Origin: an uncultured Erythrobacteraceae bacterium
GTDB taxonomy: Bacteria; Pseudomonadota; Alphaproteobacteria; Sphingomonadales; Sphingomonadaceae
NCBI GenBank assembly: GCA_950071875.1
Contig: CATMNW010000173.1
Location: 1 to 5,843, forward strand
Direction of reading: 5' to 3'
Length of the DNA: 5,843 bases
Notes under the pieces: model-generated
Database searches by the model: none
The model's input: the letters and a program-made list of their open reading frames with translations, nothing else
What the model was told of the DNA's origin: nothing
In this document: piece after piece, positions 5,132 to 5,843 of the stretch
Numbering within the stretch: position 1 is the first letter of the stretch
How the letters are laid out: the number at the start of each line of letters is the position of its first letter
Program-made: the position numbers and the translations under genes

Positions 5132-5843
5132 TTAAGCGTTCAGGAAATCCACGAGCGCCTTGACCTTCTTGGTCCGCCACTGCGGCGTGGGCGCGACAAG
5201 CCAGTAGGCGCGCGATCCGGTATGCGGCCCGTCGAGGACTTCGAGTCGGCCCGCATCGATCGATTCCTTGGCCAGCAATTCAGGCAGTATCGCCTTGCCC
5301 AGTCCGGCAAGGGCCGAAGACAGTGCCTGGCCTGCGTTCGACACAGTTACATGCGCGGCAACGCCTTCCTGCAACGGAAGCCCCCAGTCGATCCATTGGT
5401 CGGGCGCGCCGCCGTGGTCGGACGCACGCGCAACGGTAACCCGCCGCGCTTCGTCGAGTTCGATACCCTGGAGATCGCCCGGCCCATCGACAAGGCGGAT
5501 CGCGCAATCGAGGTTCGCTTCAGTGAAATCGGCGTTTTCATCGGCCACGAAAGTGAACCTGATATCGGGATTGCCTTCACCGAACTTCGCCAGCCGCGGG
5601 GCCAGCCATTGCGCGTAGAATTCGCGCGGGCAGGCAATCGTGTAGCTGTCCGAAGCCTGCCCTGCCTGCATGGCGGACACGCTTTCCTCGAACTTCAGGA
5701 AGCCTTCGCGCAAGGCATCGAGCCCGGCCGAACCTTCCTGTGTCAGTTCCAGCCCCTTGCTGGTGCGGCGGAACAGGACCGTGCCGAGATGGTCTTCCAG
5801 CGCCCTGATCTGCTGGCCGACGGCGGCGGGCGTCACCGCCAGC
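5132..5843 (-). CDS. LysR-type transcriptional regulator, GcvA-like (N-terminus outside window)
   Basis: About 237 residues are visible. The frame stays open to the right edge, reading LAVTPAAVGQQIRALEDHLG, the end of the winged helix-turn-helix of LysR regulators, followed by the wing LFRRTSKGLELTQEG. The GTG at 5836 therefore lies inside the gene, and roughly 25 N-terminal residues are probably missing. The VTPAAV-QQI-ALEDHLG pattern is typical of the GcvA-like subgroup. After a linker helix (FLKFEESVSAMQAGQ), the effector-binding domain starts at about SYTIACPREFYAQWLAPRLA and runs to the C-terminus (KVKALVDFLNA). Members bind DNA as tetramers and respond to a small-molecule effector; neither effector nor target is visible. 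The divergent neighbour that LysR regulators often control would lie beyond the right edge. The pilus operon downstream is on the same strand, separated by 219 bases. Confidence 0.9.
   Translation of the reverse strand, partial: LAVTPAAVGQQIRALEDHLGTVLFRRTSKGLELTQEGSAGLDALREGFLKFEESVSAMQAGQASDSYTIACPREFYAQWLAPRLAKFGEGNPDIRFTFVADENADFTEANLDCAIRLVDGPGDLQGIELDEARRVTVARASDHGGAPDQWIDWGLPLQEGVAAHVTVSNAGQALSSALAGLGKAILPELLAKESIDAGRLEVLDGPHTGSRAYWLVAPTPQWRTKKVKALVDFLNA

Overview
The window looks like chromosomal DNA from a GC-rich alphaproteobacterium. A member of the Sphingomonadales, possibly of the Erythrobacteraceae, is the best guess. The guess rests on high GC with few TTAA sites, the style of the TadE/TadG proteins, and a GcvA-type LysR regulator. 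It is inferred from the sequence alone, with no database search. The region reads as ordinary core or peripheral chromosome: I see no insertion sequence, phage module, tRNA, rRNA or CRISPR array.

Layout, left to right. The + strand carries the 3' end of an unrecognised gene (to 272), then a 130-base gap with a repeated CACAAATTG/dyad element, then a small very acidic lipoprotein gene (403-663) closed by a strong intrinsic terminator (704-742). Next comes a GNAT acetyltransferase gene (850-1533, +). It runs tail-to-tail into a second, RimJ/RimL-like acetyltransferase gene on the - strand (1494-2021), and the two coding regions overlap by 40 bases.

The centre is a - strand operon read from 4912 down to 2060. 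It holds a TadG-like protein with a von Willebrand factor A domain (537 aa), a TadE-like pseudopilin with an Asp/Asn/Gly-rich, calcium-loop-like segment (207 aa), and a second TadE-like pseudopilin (208 aa). The genes overlap by 4 and 8 bases, so translation is probably coupled. Both small proteins carry a G/xxxxEF prepilin-processing motif, and the large one does not. Together they look like the minor, cell-envelope components of a Tad (Flp) pilus. The ATPase, secretin, platform protein, peptidase and Flp pilin are not in this window. The RimJ/RimL-like gene follows on the same strand after a 38-base gap that contains a hairpin.

Upstream of the pilus operon is a 219-base non-coding stretch with several TTAA boxes close to the TadG start and a perfect 10-bp inverted repeat. 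Beyond it, on the - strand, is a LysR-type regulator whose N-terminus runs off the right edge. I found no convincing new system. The most unusual items are the calcium-loop-like insert in the TadE-like protein, the Cys-bracketed tyrosine-rich loop in the TadG-like protein, and the base-free acidic lipoprotein.
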